DNA of 64,000 nucleotides from Aplidium turbinatum (Eukaryota > Chordata > Ascidiacea > Aplousobranchia > Polyclinidae): the NCBI GenBank assembly GCA_918807975.1, contig OU964918.1:21002477-21066476 (forward strand), read 5' to 3'. The position numbers and the translations under genes are program-made. This document shows positions 23,165 through 35,070 of the stretch, piece after piece; the first letter of the stretch is position 1; every line of letters starts with the position of its first letter. The notes below the pieces were generated by a model that saw only the letters and a list, made by a program, of their open reading frames with translations, searched no databases and was not told the origin of the DNA.

Positions 23165-25810
23165 TTAAATAACAAATAACCTGCAAATAACCGTCTTGGT
23201 CCAAACCCTTTTCACTTTGCAGAACTTGTCCAGCGTGGACGGAACTGGATCTCCATGAAACCAAACTGGAGTAAATTTACCATCTTCCAAACGCCAGCCG
23301 CTTTCAATAATTGGTGTCTGAAAAAAGCTTCCTGTTTCGGCAGCCTGATTCCAAATGCCACAATGTAATTCACTCTGTATTTTCTGATGGAGCACAGTTT
23401 TGCACGGGAGAAAGTTGCTTCCATCTGAACCTTTCAGTCGTCGCAATGGATTGGAACCTTTCGGTTTGTATGTCTCAATGAATTTTTTAAATCGTAATTC
23501 ATTAACGCAATGACCACTTTTACATCCATACATCTAGCACACAAATTTTTCAATGCCTTTTTCAATGTTTTCATCAAGATTTTCGAATATCCCAAAGCAG
23601 CAAAGGCATGTTGAGCATGCACATTTTTCTCCAATATATTAAGAGGTCGAGCCTTCCCTTTACCCGAAAAAGCAGCTGTAGCCTATAATCACAGCCTGTA
23701 AAGTAATGAAAACCGGGAAGCGACCGAAGCATGGTCTATGGCCTGGAGATAAAGTACTGACAAGCTTTGATACATCAATATATCTCAGAGTGTTGTTTGC
23801 CTGTACACCAACTTCCATCCATATGTTTACGTCTTTTTGTACGAACGACCAATTTCCCAACAGTATAATCAGAACATCTGTGTCATTAGAGCGGACTACC
23901 ACATTTTTCACATCTTGGCATGCGGTGACGATGTGGTACATTAGGTGCGTATCTGCTTCTTCGTGGTAGCATAACAAGGACTCCTCTTCACCACACAACA
24001 TTTTTTCGCCTTCTTTTCGATAAACATAACATTTTTCATCAAGTGTAGCATAAAGAACATTTAGGTCGAGAAAGCTGGAATACTCATCTGATTTCCAAGA
24101 ATTAACAAGAAAATGTGTTTATCATGTCACTTCTGCACACCTGTGCATGGTTTTATTCCACACCCTTAATACATTATGCATGGTTTTATTCCACACCCTT
24201 AATACATTATCATCGGTGGTGCCCTTGCAGATGACTTCGCCTTTACCTTTTAAAGAGTTCATGAGAATCAGTTCAGAATTCTGCCCATACAATTGTTTGT
24301 TAGAACGCCTGACGGTGTGATTTTCGTACATAAATTGCTGGTAGACATCTGGGGGACTTGTTTCCAATAATTCTGCAACTGTTTAAAGATACAGGCGACA
24401 TGTTTTGCACAATTGTTGTGACCTGTGGCAGCAAATAGCTTCAGCATGCTTTTTGACGCAGAAATGTGTAGTGACCAGTTGCTTGTTCTCTCTGCTTGAA
24501 TAAACTCCAGCACAACTGAAACGTAACTAACATAGCTCAACCACAGAGCTGATGTAGCCTACGTGATTCTCGTGTGAACTGCTCCTTTTTATCGGTGAAA
24601 AATGCCATCATTTTATGCCCAATGTTATCATTATTATGATCAGAAGGACTGTCTGAGTCATACAATTTCTCCAAGGCACTCTGTTCTCCGGGCGTCAACT
24701 CACTCCAAAATTCTTCCAACATCAGGGACAGAATAGCTGTTGCGCATAACAGATGACCTCGAACAGCGCGGGAAACTGCCTTCCCACTAAACATGTGCCC
24801 TACTTACAGTTACAGGAGCGTATGCTGTCTCAAGAGCTCTTCTCAAGCCACTTCCTTTCATAAAAGAACCAATTGATCCCAGAAAACTCATAAGCTGGTG
24901 TAAGCCGCCCAATCGAACAAATACGCTCATGTACTTTGATGATGATTCTATGTCGTATGCATTTATATGAAGCTGTTGGTCGAAGGTTACACATGCCATT
25001 CGGACATAGCCTACAGTTTTTGGCACTGTTCATTGTTCAACCACAAATGATAGAAACAAGTGTTAAGCTGTTAAATCTGTGGCGTGTAAGTCGATCACCG
25101 GTAACATGGTTACAACAGACTTTGGCTTAGATTGCAATGTTGTTTTCGCACTCATGTATCCAGACCAACTGGGGAGTGACTTCTTGAAGATGTAAGATGC
25201 GCTCCAGAGAAGATCAATAAAGCGATTGTGAAGGTCCTCCTGAAAGTACATATGAAAAACAATACGGTTTGTGTGGCATTCTGTAATCAAATCATGATTC
25301 CAATCGTACACTGACAACGGTGTACAAGTCCATATCATGTTCCATTTTTTTTACATACAGTATTAAACAATGTCATTTTTTCAGTGGATGTTGGACGACC
25401 AGGTGTTGAATACTGAGCAGGATTTTCAAACCTTGTTCTGCATGGTACATGGTATCTGGCTTCAGCAACTAACAGGTCGTGTGCACTAAACAGTAGTTTA
25501 TGTACAGTTTTAGCAAGTGCCATATCACGTTGAGAACACCCCATCTCGTCCGATCATCGTCTCTACTTTGGCATAAAGCAAGTGTTACATAATGTATTCC
25601 TGACGATTTTGTCTGCACCTCTTCAAATTTATTTCGATCAGGGTGCCATTCATCAAACATACAACTACTGTATATCCACAGTAAAAACACTGCTTTTTAA
25701 AGTCGAACGACTGTTGATCTGACCTGGTCGATAGGCCTACTGTCTTGCTACGTACTGGATTGTTCATTGCTTGAGGCTGGACGTTTCTTGGATCTCGCAT
25801 GGTTTCTCAA
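23165..25810 (-). pseudogene. Decayed copy of a widespread repeat-encoded protein with an EEADT/SNDTDVL domain
   Basis: Protein pieces lie in order on the minus strand: an N-terminal Cys region (KKQCFYCGY); DLLVAEARYHVPC (about 25440); SVYDWNHDLI and SWSGYMSAKT (25330-25140); VTFDQQLHINAYDIE and VRLGGLHQLMSFLGSIGSFM (25000-24850); MFSGKAVSRAVRGHLLCA (24790); HEEADTHLMYHIV and VVVRSNDTDVLIILLG (23960-23850); LRRLKGSDGSNFLPC and GWRLEDGKFTPVWFHGD (23460-23250). I recognise this order from uncharacterised multi-copy proteins of cnidarians, insects and fish. The acidic motifs could suit a PIN/FEN-like nuclease, but that is inference. The frame is broken many times and a 34-bp tandem duplication lies near 24145-24212. 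I do not know its superfamily. Confidence 0.7.
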
Positions 25811-25859
25811 GAAATTACGGCATGATGTAGCCTATGGATGTAGGTAATATGGCCACTTT

Positions 25860-27300
25860 TTCTATTTTTCTCCATTGCAACCAGCATTTCACAATCCATT
25901 TTCAAAGCATGACCAATTATAGTGTCCAAAGGGTGTGTGGTAGGCTACTATCAATCTCGCAGAAATAAGCTCCAACATGACACAGTGAATCACCAGTCCG
26001 ATAGACACTTAACACAAATTGCTGTTTCTTCTTAACTTGAATCTATCTGCAATGTATCACACTAACCGTAGTAAGTAAACTATAATATAATAAAGTTATA
26101 ATGAAAACCGACAGCTTTACTGGTGCCCCCCCGTCTTGCTCACTCTTACCCCCTGAAACAGATATGTATTTTCATTTATACCTTTTGCATCTATATTCTG
26201 CTTTACTGTTGATAATTCATAAGTTTCTAACCTTTTGTTCACCTATTACAGGAAAGATAAGAAAATAAATATTCTTATGTTAATTTTTTTTCCTAATTTC
26301 AATTTTTACCCCTCTGGCACGTTTTTGGTCGTAACTTTTTTTCCCCAAGGTAAAAAAAATGACAAAACCCATCATTGAAAAGCTGATAAAATTTCTTTCC
26401 AACGACATATGATACGTCTTTATAAGAATTTTTTCTAGGTTGACCCATTTTTAGACCAAATTCTACAGGATATGGTGAATCGTAAACAATGCTTTACAAA
26501 TTTCTGTGCCCTAAAATTACGTTTTCAACTCGCAACCGTTGGAAGTACCGGTAACGTCAAAATTTTTCAAAGCAGTAAAACTATTTGGAAAAGTGTTTCG
26601 AAAGTTGCTTTCAATGATTTCTTTGAGTAGAGATCATGGGGTGGTTTGCAGCTCAGGTTTGCTGTGTAGCTTTTTTTCAAAAGTACCAACTCATCCAAAA
26701 TGTCATTATTGTAGCCCACAACTTGTTTAACTTTGTTCCACATGCCCTCAGCTGCTCATCAGACATATGAGTAGGCTACGATGAAATTTCCATAGATCTT
26801 CAAACTTATCAATGGTATGTTTTGAGTTTGTTGATACACTATTAACAGCTAGCGAGTATGTTACAACATACAGTAGAATAAATTTTGTTTGCATAATTGA
26901 GCTGGTGAAGCGTTGTTGAAGCGTTTGGTCCCTAATCAAAAATCAAATCTTTTTATTTTCAATTCATAGTTCCTATCGAATCGAATGATGAAGTTTTTGT
27001 CACGCACGTTGGAGAGAGGAATATTACATTGATATTGCAGATTGTCAATTAACGTCGTATTATCCTGGACGACAACTGCTCAAAATTCTACACTGTTGCC
27101 AAACAGCCCTTTTAATTTAAATATTTTTGTTTTAGTCGCAGGAACTCAGAATAATGAAGATACACAAGAGAAGGCTGCTGATGTGCAATGAATCTCCATC
27201 TATCTATATGATTTGTCGTGGCACAAAGGGAGTAGTATTGCTTATAAATCCGTGTTAATGCTGTTTTTTCGCCCAAGAATTAGCCAGGTTCAACAATAAA
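25860..27300. other. Unassigned DNA before the minisatellite
   Basis: Includes C-runs near 26130-26150 that look like a transposon edge, and T-rich sequence at 26280-26420. No coding or RNA feature could be supported. Confidence 0.4.
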
Positions 27301-27306
27301 CTTTTT

Positions 27307-27530
27307 CAACGTTGGTAAGATGCAGAAGCCAACGTTGGCAAAATGCAAAAGCCAACGTTGGCAAGATGCAGAAGCCAACGTTGGCAAGATGCAGAAGCCA
27401 ACGTTGGCAAAATGCAGAAGCCAACGTTGGCAAGATGCAGAAGCCAACGTTGGCAAAATGCAGAAGCCAACGTTGGCAAGATGCAAAAGCCAACGTTGGC
27501 TAGATGCAGAAGCCAACGTGCAGAAGATGC
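27307..27530. repeat. 23-bp minisatellite
   Basis: The unit CAACGTTGG(C)AAGATGCAGAAGC starts at 27307, 27330, 27353, 27376, 27399, 27422, 27445, 27468 and 27491, with a tenth, altered unit at 27514. Units differ mainly at one G/A site (AAGATG or AAAATG). Each unit holds the palindrome CCAACGTTGG. Because 23 is not a multiple of 3, all frames stay open on both strands; these open frames are not genes. Confidence 0.97.
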
Positions 27531-27701
27531 TTAATGTTCCAATGTTTTCAAGATGCAGAAGCCAAAGATTCAATTATAATACAACTTAGGCTTGCGAATA
27601 GCCTGGCCTACTCTTCCTACCTTCTCTTAAATTTGATTACATTTTTATAATACAGCTTCGGTAGAGAGTTTGTCTTGTTGAACCTTATATTTTTATAAGT
27701 T

Positions 27702-28015
27702 GATTGGTTAGTCTGGTTTTGAATCTTTATCTTTGGACTGACAAAGCCATGAATATGTTATTCCTTGAATAGGTTGTTTCGCACACTTGTAGAGGCTTTT
27801 GAGGCAGGACCGGTTATCGAGATTGACAGAGTGAAGTTTTCGATTTTATTGAAGTGTTATTGCAAGGGAATTATTCCATCCATTAGGTGAATTTAGAAAA
27901 ATCCTCAGAATGCGTTGCTCAAGCGCCACTCGGAGAATCGGACTAGCGCTGCTGGATCTTGAAGCTTCTTCGTTCACGAAGTCACATGCGCTAACCAACT
28001 GAGCTATCGGAGCGG
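27702..28015 (-). repeat. Full-length SINE-1 copy with tRNA-like head
   Basis: The best copy of the family. On the minus strand it starts CCGCTCCGATAGCTCAGTTG (A box), has a B-box-like AGTCCGATTCTCCGAG, then GCGCTTGAGCAACGCATTCT, CACCTAATGGATGGAATAAT, TCACTCTGTCAATCTCG, CTCTACAAGTGTGCGAAAC and ends near TTTGTCAGTCCAAAGATAA and CAAAACCAG. The tRNA head does not fold as a working tRNA. Confidence 0.8.
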
Positions 28016-28024
28016 ACATCTATC

Positions 28025-28835
28025 CAGTGCCGGATTAAGGGTCTGCTGGCCTGTAGGCACATTTTATAAGTGGCCCGAAAATCAGGGTTGCCAACTAAAA
28101 AAATTAAAATTATAAGTGTTGCCAAATCATTGTCACAAAGATCGTTGTTGCAACTATTACACAGGGTACCGTGCAAAAACTTGGTCATATGCCTAACTAA
28201 ATAAAAACTTTGCGCGTTTTTGCGATTGAAAACGCGTTAACTAGTTTTTGGAGGTCAATCTTACCGAGTAGATCGCTTTCAATACACAAAAGTGCCTGTG
28301 TACCAAGACGTTGTTGACACATTGTTGATTGTTTAACGTCTTTAATTCGTTTCAGTTGTGAAAACGAGCTTTCCTCCGAGAAACTCGTAGCCATTAGAAA
28401 CAAGTAGGCTACATTCTAAGTGCTACTTCAGTGTTCGGAAATGCATTATAAGCATCAGTAGTGTGCAGCATTTTAAACATCTTCTGGACACTTTCTGTTG
28501 CTGTTGTTTCATCGCATCTTTGCTCTTTATAGTCTAAAAGTTATTTCTAATTTCTTAACACAACGCCACGTTTGTTTCGTTGCGTCACCCAACGAAAATG
28601 CGAATTTTTAAAACATGAAAAAGGAAGCGGCAACATGTTTCAATTCGTCTTTTTTAACGATTTTTGCAACCTTTAATTCATCTGGAAAAACAGAGCTATT
28701 AAGATAAATACTTATTGGTTTAGAAAATAATTGTTTTGAAAACATGACTAAACTTCTATTGATTTTAAAGTGGCCTGGATTTTTGACTGGCCTGTAGGCA
28801 CGTGCCTACTTTGCCTAATGGTTAATCCGGCACTG
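28025..28835 (-). mobile_element. Non-autonomous hAT element with transposase C-terminal remnant
   Basis: Ends CAGTGCCGGATTAAGGGT and TTAATCCGGCACTG, with the exact 8-bp target duplication CATCTATC (28017-28024, 28836-28843). On the minus strand (28403-28197) a hAT dimerisation remnant reads SSFSQLKRIKDVKQSTMCQQ and RLGTQALLCIESDLLGKIDL, like the ZMYM-type hAT C-terminus. The rest of the transposase is gone. Confidence 0.85.
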
Positions 28836-28843
28836 CATCTATC

Positions 28844-30120
28844 CATTGAATATCTAGCTATCCATTGAACAGTTCTTCATCGCTGTATGAATAGGTTAGT
28901 CCAGTGAATGTTGTTTAGAACTAATCTACAAAATGCAGAGAAGCATAGATTTGAAACTGTTCAAGTAGGCTGCTTGGATGAGACAGCTTTCTTTAGTAGA
29001 ATTTCCTATCTGGCCGGGTTCCAATTGAAAATGACACAAGCTTTGCCTACAGTCGATCAATTACTCCAAAACTGATTGAAGCAATGACATCCATAAGCAA
29101 ACAATAGGCAAAAAGGATTTACTTCCCTTAAATTGAATCTTGCTTGAACATTTTTCATCTTTCCAGACATGTTGGATCAATATGCCTGGCCAACGCAGTT
29201 TTTGAAGTCAAGGTACAGTTGGTCAAGCAAAAATAGTAGGCTACACACTGAGCCAATCGCAGCAGCACCAGTTTTAAAGTTAAAACAGTAGAAACCCTAT
29301 AATGATACAGACATCAGTTGGCATAACAGCATCAAATTTTACGTCTTGAAGCAGTTTAAAATAGCCTACCTTAATACGAGAATAATTTGTTCTTGGTGAG
29401 AAACATCTGAAGTATCATCTACCACGATCGAAAAATACTTGGAACTGCCTATTCAAAAATTTGTTTATTTTTTAAATTCGTACACTATTATTTTAGGGGC
29501 AAAAATGGGCCCCCCTTAAACGTGAAAAGACGAAAAACTACTCGTTTTTCCTTTACAATGTTATGTTAGGGGGGAAAGTTGCCCGACTTCCCCCCGTTTC
29601 GGAGCCCCTAATAAAGAAAAAAGTGTGGGTTTTGAAAAGACAAAGCATTAGGCTACGGTACACAATTAGTAAGAAAGAAAGTAAGAGAGGCATGATCTGT
29701 AAGAAAAAAAGTGTGAGTTTCGAAAACTTAAAATTAAAATTTCTTCCCAATATCTTTGTTTCTTTCTTGTCTATTCTATGGTTAGGTTCTAGTAGGCCTA
29801 TTTACTAGTGTTGCAAGGAGAAAGATACCGCAGACCACACCATATGAAAGTTGAATGGAATATTGAATGTAATAATTCCCCGGCAACAACACTTCAACAA
29901 TCGGAAATTTTACTCTGCCAATCTCAGTAACCTGCCCTGCTTCAATAGCCTCTACAACAGTGGTCATCAAGAACCCTTTTAGGTGAGAGAGCCATTAAAG
30001 TTTCATTTTTGGAAATACATTTTTGTGAGAGCAATAGGTTATAACGCTTTTTAACACTTAATACAACTAACATGTGGTGGCACTGGTGAATTGTGAAAAC
30101 GGGAACTCTTCTTTGCAAGA
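28844..30120. other. Unassigned DNA between hAT elements
   Basis: G/C runs at 29495-29515 and 29570-29612 (TTAGGGGGGAAAG, CTTCCCCCCG) look like remains of short inverted-repeat elements, but no matching ends or duplications were found. The SINE-1 fragment at 29868 is listed separately. Confidence 0.4.
29868..29955 (+). repeat. SINE-1 body fragment
   Basis: Plus-strand block AATAATTCCCCGGCAACAAC to GCCTCTACAAC, matching the middle of the copies at 13683 and 48885. Confidence 0.7.
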
Positions 30121-30131
30121 CGAGAAAAACA

Positions 30132-30371
30132 CAGGCCCGGATTTAGGGGGGGGGGCAGGTGCCCCGGGCCCCCCGACTTTTGAAGAGCCCCCCTACGTGA
30201 AAAAAATGTTGTGTTATGTGTTATTTTTTCTTCCTTTCAGCCTTTGAAGTTTCTGCAAAATGCTGTGTAGTGCTGGATTGATGCTACTGTAGACGCAGAG
30301 GCAGTTTTTTTGCAGGTGGGCCCCCCGATCTAAAAGTGCCCCGGGCCCCCCATCAGCTAAATCCGGCCCTG
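30132..30371. mobile_element. hAT-type MITE (CAGGCCCGGATTTAG ends)
   Basis: CAGGCCCGGATTTAGGGGGG at 30132 mirrors CTAAATCCGGCCCTG ending at 30371. An exact 8-bp duplication GAAAAACA lies at 30124-30131 and 30372-30379. The 240-bp inside is G/C-run rich and non-coding. Confidence 0.9.
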
Positions 30372-30537
30372 GAAAAACAGCGAAGGTTTTGGGGGTCTCC
30401 CAACAAACTTGGTGCATTCTAAGCGTATTTTCAGCTTCAAATTGCAATGAAATGTTAACATACAACTTTCGCAGTTTGCATTTCAGAAGATTAGATTTTT
30501 TGCGAGCCAGATGCTGTCGTCAAAAGAGCCATAGGGT

Positions 30538-31063
30538 CAGAGATGTACGTATACGCCGCAAATTCTACGCCGCATACTTGCGGCGTAGACTTTTTGTTTA
30601 CGCTAACGCTTGCGGTCACAATTTTTTGGATATTTTGCGCTTGAGGCTACGCCGTAAAGTTTTCGAGGTTTTTTAGCGCATAGCGTCAACGCATACTTTT
30701 TAATGTATTTTTTTTGTTCGCTACAACACGCCAATAGCCTACCTTCCAGCGCTGCAGTTGAAAGAATGTTTTCAATGGGCAAAGACATATTGGAACCAAA
30801 ACACAGCAAAATGTCAGATGAACACTTTCAGATGCTTGTGTTTATTCGTGGAAATTCAAAATAAAACTTGTTTGTTTCGAGTGGTTTATACCGTGTGAAT
30901 GTTTGGCACCTAGCAAACAAAATTAGTTTACGCTAGTGTATGCGCTGACGCTAACGGCGCCAACTTTTCTTACAAGTTGCGTTGACGCATACGGCGTATG
31001 GTATTTCGAACGTTTGCGTTAACGCTGATGGCGTCAATATTTTTGTATGCGCGTACATCATTG
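30538..31063 (+). mobile_element. hAT deletion derivative, copy 1, keeping a transposase C-terminal stub
   Basis: Ends CAGAGATGTACGTATACGC and GCGCGTACATCATTG, flanked by the exact 8-bp duplication CATAGGGT (30530-30537, 31064-31071). At 30739-30864 an intact plus frame reads SSAAVERMFSMGKDILEPKH and SKMSDEHFQMLVFIRGNSK then stop: the hAT C-terminal dimerisation motif. The rest of the 526 bp is non-coding, with many GCGTA/TACGC words near both ends. A near-identical copy lies at 37450. Confidence 0.92.
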
Positions 31064-31127
31064 CATAGGGTATCAAGGCTATGGCTTGCGAGTTATAGGC
31101 CTAGGTTCCCGACCTCTGCTCTACAAA

Positions 31128-31202
31128 GTAGCCTATGCGAAACTACCAGGAATGACCTATCAAGGTTTGTCAGTCAAAGGATAAAGATTCAAAACCAACC
31201 AA
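31128..31202 (+). repeat. SINE-1 3' end
   Basis: GCGAAACTACCAGGAATGAC, then GTTTGTCAGTC and a CAAAACCAACCAA tail. The MITE 31203-31368 is inserted at the end of this tail. Confidence 0.65.
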
Positions 31203-31368
31203 CAGGCCCGTAGCCAGCCGGGGGCCTCGCCCCCATGAAAAAAATTTTGCCCCCCTGGCAAAATCCCAACATTCTCGAGCAACAGCTACAATTATAATGA
31301 TTCAATTTTTTTGCCCCCTCCTAAAAAACAGTTGGCCTCCCTTGCTCTGCGGTCTGGCTACGGCCCTG
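31203..31368. mobile_element. Short hAT-type MITE (CAGGCCCGTAGCCAG ends) in a SINE tail
   Basis: CAGGCCCGTAGCCAGCCGGG and GGTCTGGCTACGGCCCTG are inverted ends of a 166-bp element, with the exact 8-bp duplication CCAACCAA on both sides (31195-31202, 31369-31376). GCCCCC runs fill the inside. Confidence 0.88.
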
Positions 31369-31394
31369 CCAACCAAACCAAAGTTTGCTACTGC

Positions 31395-31540
31395 TATCTA
31401 CCAAAAGCCAAATGTTGTGCGTTTTCTGAATAACCAGTCAACCCAATGGATGCTCGACACCTGCCCAAATGTCATTATAGACCGAGTCACCGCCACTGCT
31501 CAAAAGCTGTAGATTAAAAGACAGACCCTTGGAACGGCAA
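31395..31540 (+). pseudogene. LINE 3' fragment
   Basis: A plus frame ends QWMLDTCPNVIIDRVTATAQ, KL, stop, followed by AAAAGACAGACCCTTGG. This matches the end of the LINE copy at 42190-42650 (CTGCTCGACACCTGCTC, AAAAGACAGAGCCCTTGA). Only the last about 50 codons remain. Confidence 0.55.
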
Positions 31541-31757
31541 AGGACACTAAACGTTCAAACAAAGATGTGTAGCCTACTGTAGCCTATGTGGTTCTTAATT
31601 CATTTTCAAGTTTTGAAAAAGTGAAAAGTACCTCTTTCCTGAGAAGCTGGTAACCATTGATCTAAGAAATAGCGGAATGATTATGATTTTACCTCCAGGA
31701 AGGACATCTGAGTTGTTTTGCTTGTTGTTCAGTCGCCCATACCTAGATGCTAATGTC

Positions 31758-34093
31758 CAGTGATGGGCATTATCGGCGATAATTTACCGGCGATAATTTG
31801 GCGATAAGTTTTTATCGTTATCGCTCAATTCTTTTTTCAATTATCGTTATCGCCAAAAGCAATATTTGATAATCGCCGATAAATTTTATTTCGGATCAAC
31901 ACACAAGTGGAAAGACCATGAAAAGTAATATTTTTACTAGCAACCTATAGTTAATGAAACTAAAATTGAAACCAGTTCTTCTTCAGTGCCTGATGAAGTG
32001 TGTGTGCACAGGTAGTTGTCAGGGGAGGGGGCACGCCCCCCCTGCAGCGACGGCCTTGACAACACAATAATGTTTAAAGTTGCAAATTGCAATGAAATGC
32101 ATGCAACAACTCTCTTGTTGTTTTGCTGCAATCGGCAATCGCAAGTGAATTTTACAATTAAAATGTAAGCGCACAAGTACACAGCTTCCTTTGAAGCAAA
32201 GCGAAAGAAATTGGCAAGTGGTCTGTGAAAGTGTCGCAATACGAGCAGTCGCGTAGCCAGAAAAAAATTTGGGGGGCCAAACATTTGATGAATTGAAGAG
32301 AACAACAAAGTGTTTGATTTAAGCCATCGCCACTTGATGTGCAGTGGCGTATCCTGGTGGGTTGAGCAAGGCAAGCAATGAAACTGGTGGGGGTTAGAGC
32401 GTGCCTAAGGCACGCATATTTTAGGGGGGTCCGGAGCATACCCCCGGGAAGTTTTTTGAAAAATTACACTCAAATAATGGATTATAGCGCTTTCTGGAAA
32501 CACTTTTAGGGTAATGTTTGTATGAAATTTATTAGCAGATAAACAGTTATTAACTTATTAAAGGTAGCTCTTACACACGAACGGGCAAAACTGCGGCTAA
32601 AATTAGAGAACACCAAAAATTCAGCTACACAACAACTCAATAACTACACAAAAACCCAACAGAGTAAGCCATTTTGAAATTGCTTCCACAAATTAGTTCA
32701 AAGAAACGTAAATCGCGTAACTTTTGCGCGATTTACGATTTGCAAGATTTATTGATTTATTTCAACAAAGGGTTCAACTTCGGAATCCAAACTTGGAAAA
32801 TTTGGGGGGCCATGGCCCCTCTTGCACCCCCTGGCTACGCCTATAAATACGAGGCCGCTTCAAGTAAGCATTGCAGCAGAAAGAGAACTCTGATTGTAGC
32901 ATTGTGCATTTTAGCGCACTTTTCAAGATCAAGACTCTGGAGAGTGGGATTTTATTGCATAGGCTTAGATTAGGGGCGTAGCATGTTAAAAGTTGTTTCT
33001 GTTTAAAGTTAAAGAAAACCAGCCATGCAGTAAGTATGAAGTAGATAAGCAATGTATGACCGTCGAGAAAAGATGCAAGAACAATACAGTAGGCCTATAG
33101 TTCATTGCTCTCACCAGAGCGAAAAAAGTAGGAAGAGGGAACCTGCCCAAAGTGAGAGAGCACCAAAATGTTAACCTAATGAACAAGTCATAAAAAAGCC
33201 GGTCACATAATAAACGCCATAAGTTTTCGTGGGGCAACAATATTATGAATGCTGAATGGTAATTTTGCAAATCAGAGTTAATAAATAACTATATTCAACA
33301 CAATAAGAAATCGGTTTATAAGGAGAGGCCACAGAGACAAAAACGTAACAAATAATAGCCTAGTGAATTTGAATGAAAAATCATTTAAAATTCAGCCAGA
33401 GAACTGGGGAAGCGCTGCAAACTCACTCAGTGGAATCCGAGGATCGTAAGCACAGGGAGTTTATTAGAGAGTTTATGGCATTAAATGGCTAACTTCAACC
33501 TTGAAAAATCCGATATTGTTGTTTCGATACAAATTTCGTTTGATTTTGCGTTTTTTGGAATTTTTTCAATTATTGCTGACTTTGCTGTAAACAGCCCTAT
33601 AAGCAGAAAGCAAATACAAAGTTTAAAATTTTTTATGGTACTTTTATTTGATTTAATTATTTTGCCTACTGCACGTAAGCGGCAGTGTAACTCAATTGAT
33701 AAAAGCATTGAACTGGTATCTGGAGGTATAATTATAAGCACGGCGGTTACCTCAGTGGTTTGATTCTGGATCAAGAGGTTGAAGATTCGACACCCACTGC
33801 CGCTGTTGCGATTCTATTCATACATAACTTATAAAAAGTTTTGTCCCTTTACAGTATATTATGTTCGATTTTTCGTCATGTTGATGAAAACAGTTCGTGC
33901 TGCATGGGATGGGGCAGCGCTAATCAAGAAAAAAAATTTATCGTTATCGGACATTATCGACGATAATTCATCGTTTATTGTTATCGCTTAACTTTTTTTT
34001 GATTTATCGTTTATCGTTATCGCTTTAGGCAATTTTCGTTTATCGATTATCGTTATCGCTGAACTGAAAAATGAGTTATCGCGCCCAACACTG
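31758..34093. mobile_element. 2.3-kb hAT-like element with TTATCG sub-terminal repeats and a nested element
   Basis: Ends CAGTGATGGGC and GCCCAACACTG with the exact 8-bp duplication CTAATGTC (31750-31757, 34094-34101). Both sub-terminal zones are packed with TTATCGTTATCGC and its inverse (31771-31885 and 33940-34080). The element 32246-32845 is nested inside. No transposase was recognised, so this looks non-autonomous or decayed. Confidence 0.8.
32246..32845. mobile_element. Nested hAT-type element (CAGTCGCGTAGCCAG ends)
   Basis: Left CAGTCGCGTAGCCAGAAAAA and right CACCCCCTGGCTACGCC are imperfect inverted ends; AATACGAG is duplicated exactly on both sides (32238-32245, 32846-32853). Another end-like phrase, CAGTGGCGTATCCTGG, occurs at about 32341, hinting at a further nested insertion. 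Non-coding. Confidence 0.75.
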
Positions 34094-35070
34094 CTAATGT
34101 CATATCACTGTTTTTGTTGTCTCCCACGTCTTCTCTTTCCATTGACTTTACTTTCTATGCAGATATTGCTGCCTCTGTATTTTAACCCTTTAGTGTGGCG
34201 GATATAGTTTAGAACTTTTGACCTTCTTGTTGCTGCAATTGGATGTTAGCTGCGTTATAGTCAATAGTCTTTTATTTTCATGTGATTGATTAGCTTTTTG
34301 TTGGTTATGCTTCTTATGATGTGGTTTTGGAAAGTGGTATGTGTTTTCATTGTTGTTAACGTCCAATTTACGCATTCTAGAATCTAGACCGTAGAGCACA
34401 ACAGTTAATATCTGAATGTTGAAATATTTTGATTTTACTTTGATTAGGTGTCTATTGGAAGTAAACAATTTTTTATTCTTTTCAAATGCTGCCCAGCCTA
34501 AACCAATTCGGTGTTGCAGGCCTACTGTGGTTTGTCCATCGTTGGCTGAGGATAGTTTGTGGCCAATACGAACTCTGATAGCTACTTGTTGTGTTGCGAC
34601 CTTTCCAAATTTCTTTCAACTGAATAATTTACTTCGGTCACAAGCACGTTTCGCGTTTTGTCGCTTCCACCTTTTTCTCGACCTTTGCTATGTTGACGTG
34701 TAGCCTATTGTTTGTGATATGATCAGAGATATGATGGTCAGAAATAAAAACAACTGAACTGAACAGGCCTACAGAGAGAATAACTGTGTTAATAACTTTA
34801 TTAGTTAATTGTCATTACATTTGGTTTTAGACACATTTATTTGAAGTCCAAGTTTAGCAGAGTTTATTAGCGTTGAAGGCATACTAAATGAAATTTTCAA
34901 ACGGGAACTAAGCATTAAAATGCGTAAACTGAACATTCAAGAATACATTTCATAAAAAATTATTGAAAAAAAATTGTTTTCAATGGCGCTGACAAGGCGC
35001 AAAGTCCAATGTTTCATTTATTTTTTATTTTTTGCAAAATGACCAAAAAGTGGAAACACTGCTTGAGGAT

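Noticed and set aside
27307-27530. Possible CRISPR array
   Set aside because: The repeat units abut with no unique spacers between them, and the context is an animal genome; it is a minisatellite.
33735-33800. tRNA-like sequence (TACCTCAGTGGTTTGAT, then AGATTCGACACC)
   Set aside because: Only a weak B box and a short acceptor pairing (GCGG/CCGC); probably a SINE head remnant, too uncertain to list.
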